Below are positions 62,877 through 64,000 of a stretch of 64,000 bases of DNA, piece after piece. The notes under the pieces were generated by a model. The model had not been told where the DNA came from and searched no databases. It worked only from the letters and a program-made list of their open reading frames with translations. Made by a program: the position numbers and the translations under genes. Within the stretch, counting starts at the first letter, position 1. Every line of letters starts with the position of its first letter. The DNA is from SZUA-22 sp963751695 (GTDB lineage: Bacteria; Bacteroidota; Ignavibacteria; Ignavibacteriales; Melioribacteraceae): contig CAVVVP010000003.1 in assembly GCA_963751695.1 (NCBI GenBank), positions 372,001 through 436,000 on the forward strand, in the 5' to 3' direction.

Positions 62877-62903
62877 AAAACCCGAGCATAATACTCGGGT
62901 TTT
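62877..62903. terminator. Bidirectional terminator between DUF6544-like gene and gdhA
   Basis: AAAACCCGAG (62877-62886) pairs with CTCGGGTTTT (62894-62903), 10 base pairs, loop CATAATA, followed rightward by TT. It lies 2 bases past the left gene's stop and 3 bases from the gdhA stop, so it probably serves both. Confidence 0.9.
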
Positions 62904-62906
62904 TTG

Positions 62907-64000
62907 TTATGGAAAAATACCTAATGATTTATATCCTTCGGCAACTTTATTGATTGCATTAACAAATCCCGCTGTTCTAAGATCTGATATTGTTTTTGAT
63001 TTCTTATATATTTCTCTAATGTCATGATAAGAGGATATCATAGTTTCTTCTAGTCCAGAGTTTACCAGATCAATTTCATCTGCACCTTTTATCAACACAT
63101 CTTTTTCTCTTTTCGTCAAGGTTTTCCCAACAAGTTTTTCTGTTGATTGAAGCAGGTTTCTGATTGTCCCTTCTTCAAACCTTTTATTCATTCTTCCAAA
63201 TCTTACGTGAGAAAGGTTTTTCAACCATTCGAAATAAGAAACTGTTACACCCCCGGCATTCGCGTAGAGATCTGGAATAATTAACGCACCCTTCTCTAAG
63301 AGTATCTCTTCAGCAAGAGGAGTAAGTGGGCCGTTTGCACCTTCTGATATTATCTTTGCCCTAATGTTTGGAGCGTTAACAGCAGTAATTTGATTTTCAA
63401 GTGCTGCTGGCACAAGAATATCACAATCCATTTCCAGTGTTTTGGAGCTTTTCATAATTTTCTTGGTGCCTTCGAAATTCAGTATTGATCCAGTTTTCTT
63501 GCGGTGTTTGAACAGTTTGTTTACATCAATTCCTGTCTTAGAATAGACACCACCTTCATATTCAGCTATGCCAACAATAATTGCCCCTGCTTCCTGAAGA
63601 AATTTTGCAGCATAGTAACCAACGTTTCCAAGCCCCTGAACAATAACTGTTTTTCCTTCCAGACCTACCGTAAGCCCAAGTTTTTTCATATCTTCTTTCA
63701 CACTTACTGCTTCTCTAGTTGCAAAGAAAACTCCGCGGCCGGTTGCTTCTGTTCTTCCTCTGATACCTCCAAGAGAAACCGGTTTTCCTGTTACACAACC
63801 TTCAGCATCCATAACATCAGGTTTAAGTTGATAGTATGTGTCGGCAATCCAAGCCATCTCTCTTGCGCCTGTGCCATAGTCTGGTGCTGGAACGTCTATG
63901 GCCGGACCTATGAAGTTTTTCTTTACTAACTCTGAGGTATATCTCCTTGTAATTCTTTCTAATTGCGGAAGAGTGTATTTTTTGGGGTCGATCTTTATTC
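62907..64000 (-). CDS. gdhA: Glutamate dehydrogenase (5' end outside window)
   Basis: Interconverts glutamate and 2-oxoglutarate. The frame is open to the right edge, so the N-terminal part is missing. Seen in order: VPAPDYGTGAREMAW (catalytic Asp of PAPD), PVSLGGIRGRTEATGRGVF, VQGLGNVGYYAAKFLQEAGA (Rossmann motif, cofactor choice unclear), PAALENQITAVNAPNI, EGANGPLTP. Nothing in the visible part is broken. Confidence 0.95.
   Translation of the reverse strand, partial: IKIDPKKYTLPQLERITRRYTSELVKKNFIGPAIDVPAPDYGTGAREMAWIADTYYQLKPDVMDAEGCVTGKPVSLGGIRGRTEATGRGVFFATREAVSVKEDMKKLGLTVGLEGKTVIVQGLGNVGYYAAKFLQEAGAIIVGIAEYEGGVYSKTGIDVNKLFKHRKKTGSILNFEGTKKIMKSSKTLEMDCDILVPAALENQITAVNAPNIRAKIISEGANGPLTPLAEEILLEKGALIIPDLYANAGGVTVSYFEWLKNLSHVRFGRMNKRFEEGTIRNLLQSTEKLVGKTLTKREKDVLIKGADEIDLVNSGLEETMISSYHDIREIYKKSKTISDLRTAGFVNAINKVAEGYKSLGIFP

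Noticed and set aside
1..64000. CRISPR arrays, prophage, insertion sequences and tRNA/rRNA genes
   Set aside because: I looked for tandem direct repeats with spacers, transposase motifs and rRNA-like segments in the gaps and saw none. tRNAs were judged by eye only, so a short one in a gap could be missed.

Overview
The window looks like a piece of a bacterial chromosome from the FCB group, most like Ignavibacteria or a relative in the Bacteroidota/Chlorobiota. The sequence is A+T-rich. Three secreted proteins end in the NYPNPFN-type sorting domain of the type IX secretion system. There are also a PorV/FadL-like barrel, a DUF5916 protein and a DUF1800/DUF1501 pair, all frequent in this group. 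The assignment comes from gene content only. I see no insertion sequence, prophage, CRISPR array, rRNA or tRNA gene. No gene-free stretch exceeds about 290 bases, so this is mostly ordinary chromosome.

Layout: 1-5.8 kb holds the end of dnaJ, a small competence/pilus-like set (ComEA-like, a membrane protein, PilM-like), rsmD, a lipoprotein with an unusual haem-type motif, and coaD. 5.9-17.3 kb is leftward and mostly envelope or secreted functions: a UroD-family enzyme, a sodium/solute symporter with a small membrane partner, a rhodanese lipoprotein, a repeat protein, a D-Ala-D-Ala dipeptidase, the DUF1501/DUF1800 pair and an outer-membrane barrel. 17.5-22.3 kb runs rightward: an MFS carrier, an AI-2E-family protein, PduL and a CoA-acylating aldehyde dehydrogenase. 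The last two carry N-terminal helices like those that target enzymes to bacterial microcompartments, but there are no shell genes here and pduL has an in-frame stop.

22.3-25.4 kb holds type II glutamine synthetase with an Lrp regulator, a DUF2892 protein and a frameshifted sucC. 25.6-32.9 kb is a complete drug-type ABC exporter (TetR, TolC, HlyD, two ATPases, two permeases, convergent second TetR). 33-42.6 kb holds lysA, small housekeeping genes, murI, glnD, a frameshifted tyrosine phenol-lyase-type gene, queF/queC and an oxidoreductase. 42.7-56.8 kb mixes a secreted M23-type protein, trpF, serC, DUF1015, lipoproteins, tsaC, rlpA, DUF5916 and a potassium channel. 56.8-61.8 kb is murQ-rsmG-mnmG-mnmE with two parS-like ParB sites between mnmG and mnmE, so the replication origin is probably not far away. 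The window ends in a DUF6544-like gene and a partial glutamate dehydrogenase.

Nitrogen metabolism recurs (GSII, Lrp, GlnD, Gdh), as does cell-wall turnover (VanX-type dipeptidase, MurI, MurQ, RlpA, M23). Three genes are broken (pduL by a stop, sucC by three single-base insertions, the lyase by one). All four indels are insertions, so base-calling error must be excluded before these are called pseudogenes. I did not find a clearly new multi-gene system. The best leads are the shell-less encapsulation-tagged PduL/aldehyde dehydrogenase pair with its nonsense codon, the asymmetric split ABC exporter with its palindromic operator, and the parS pair.
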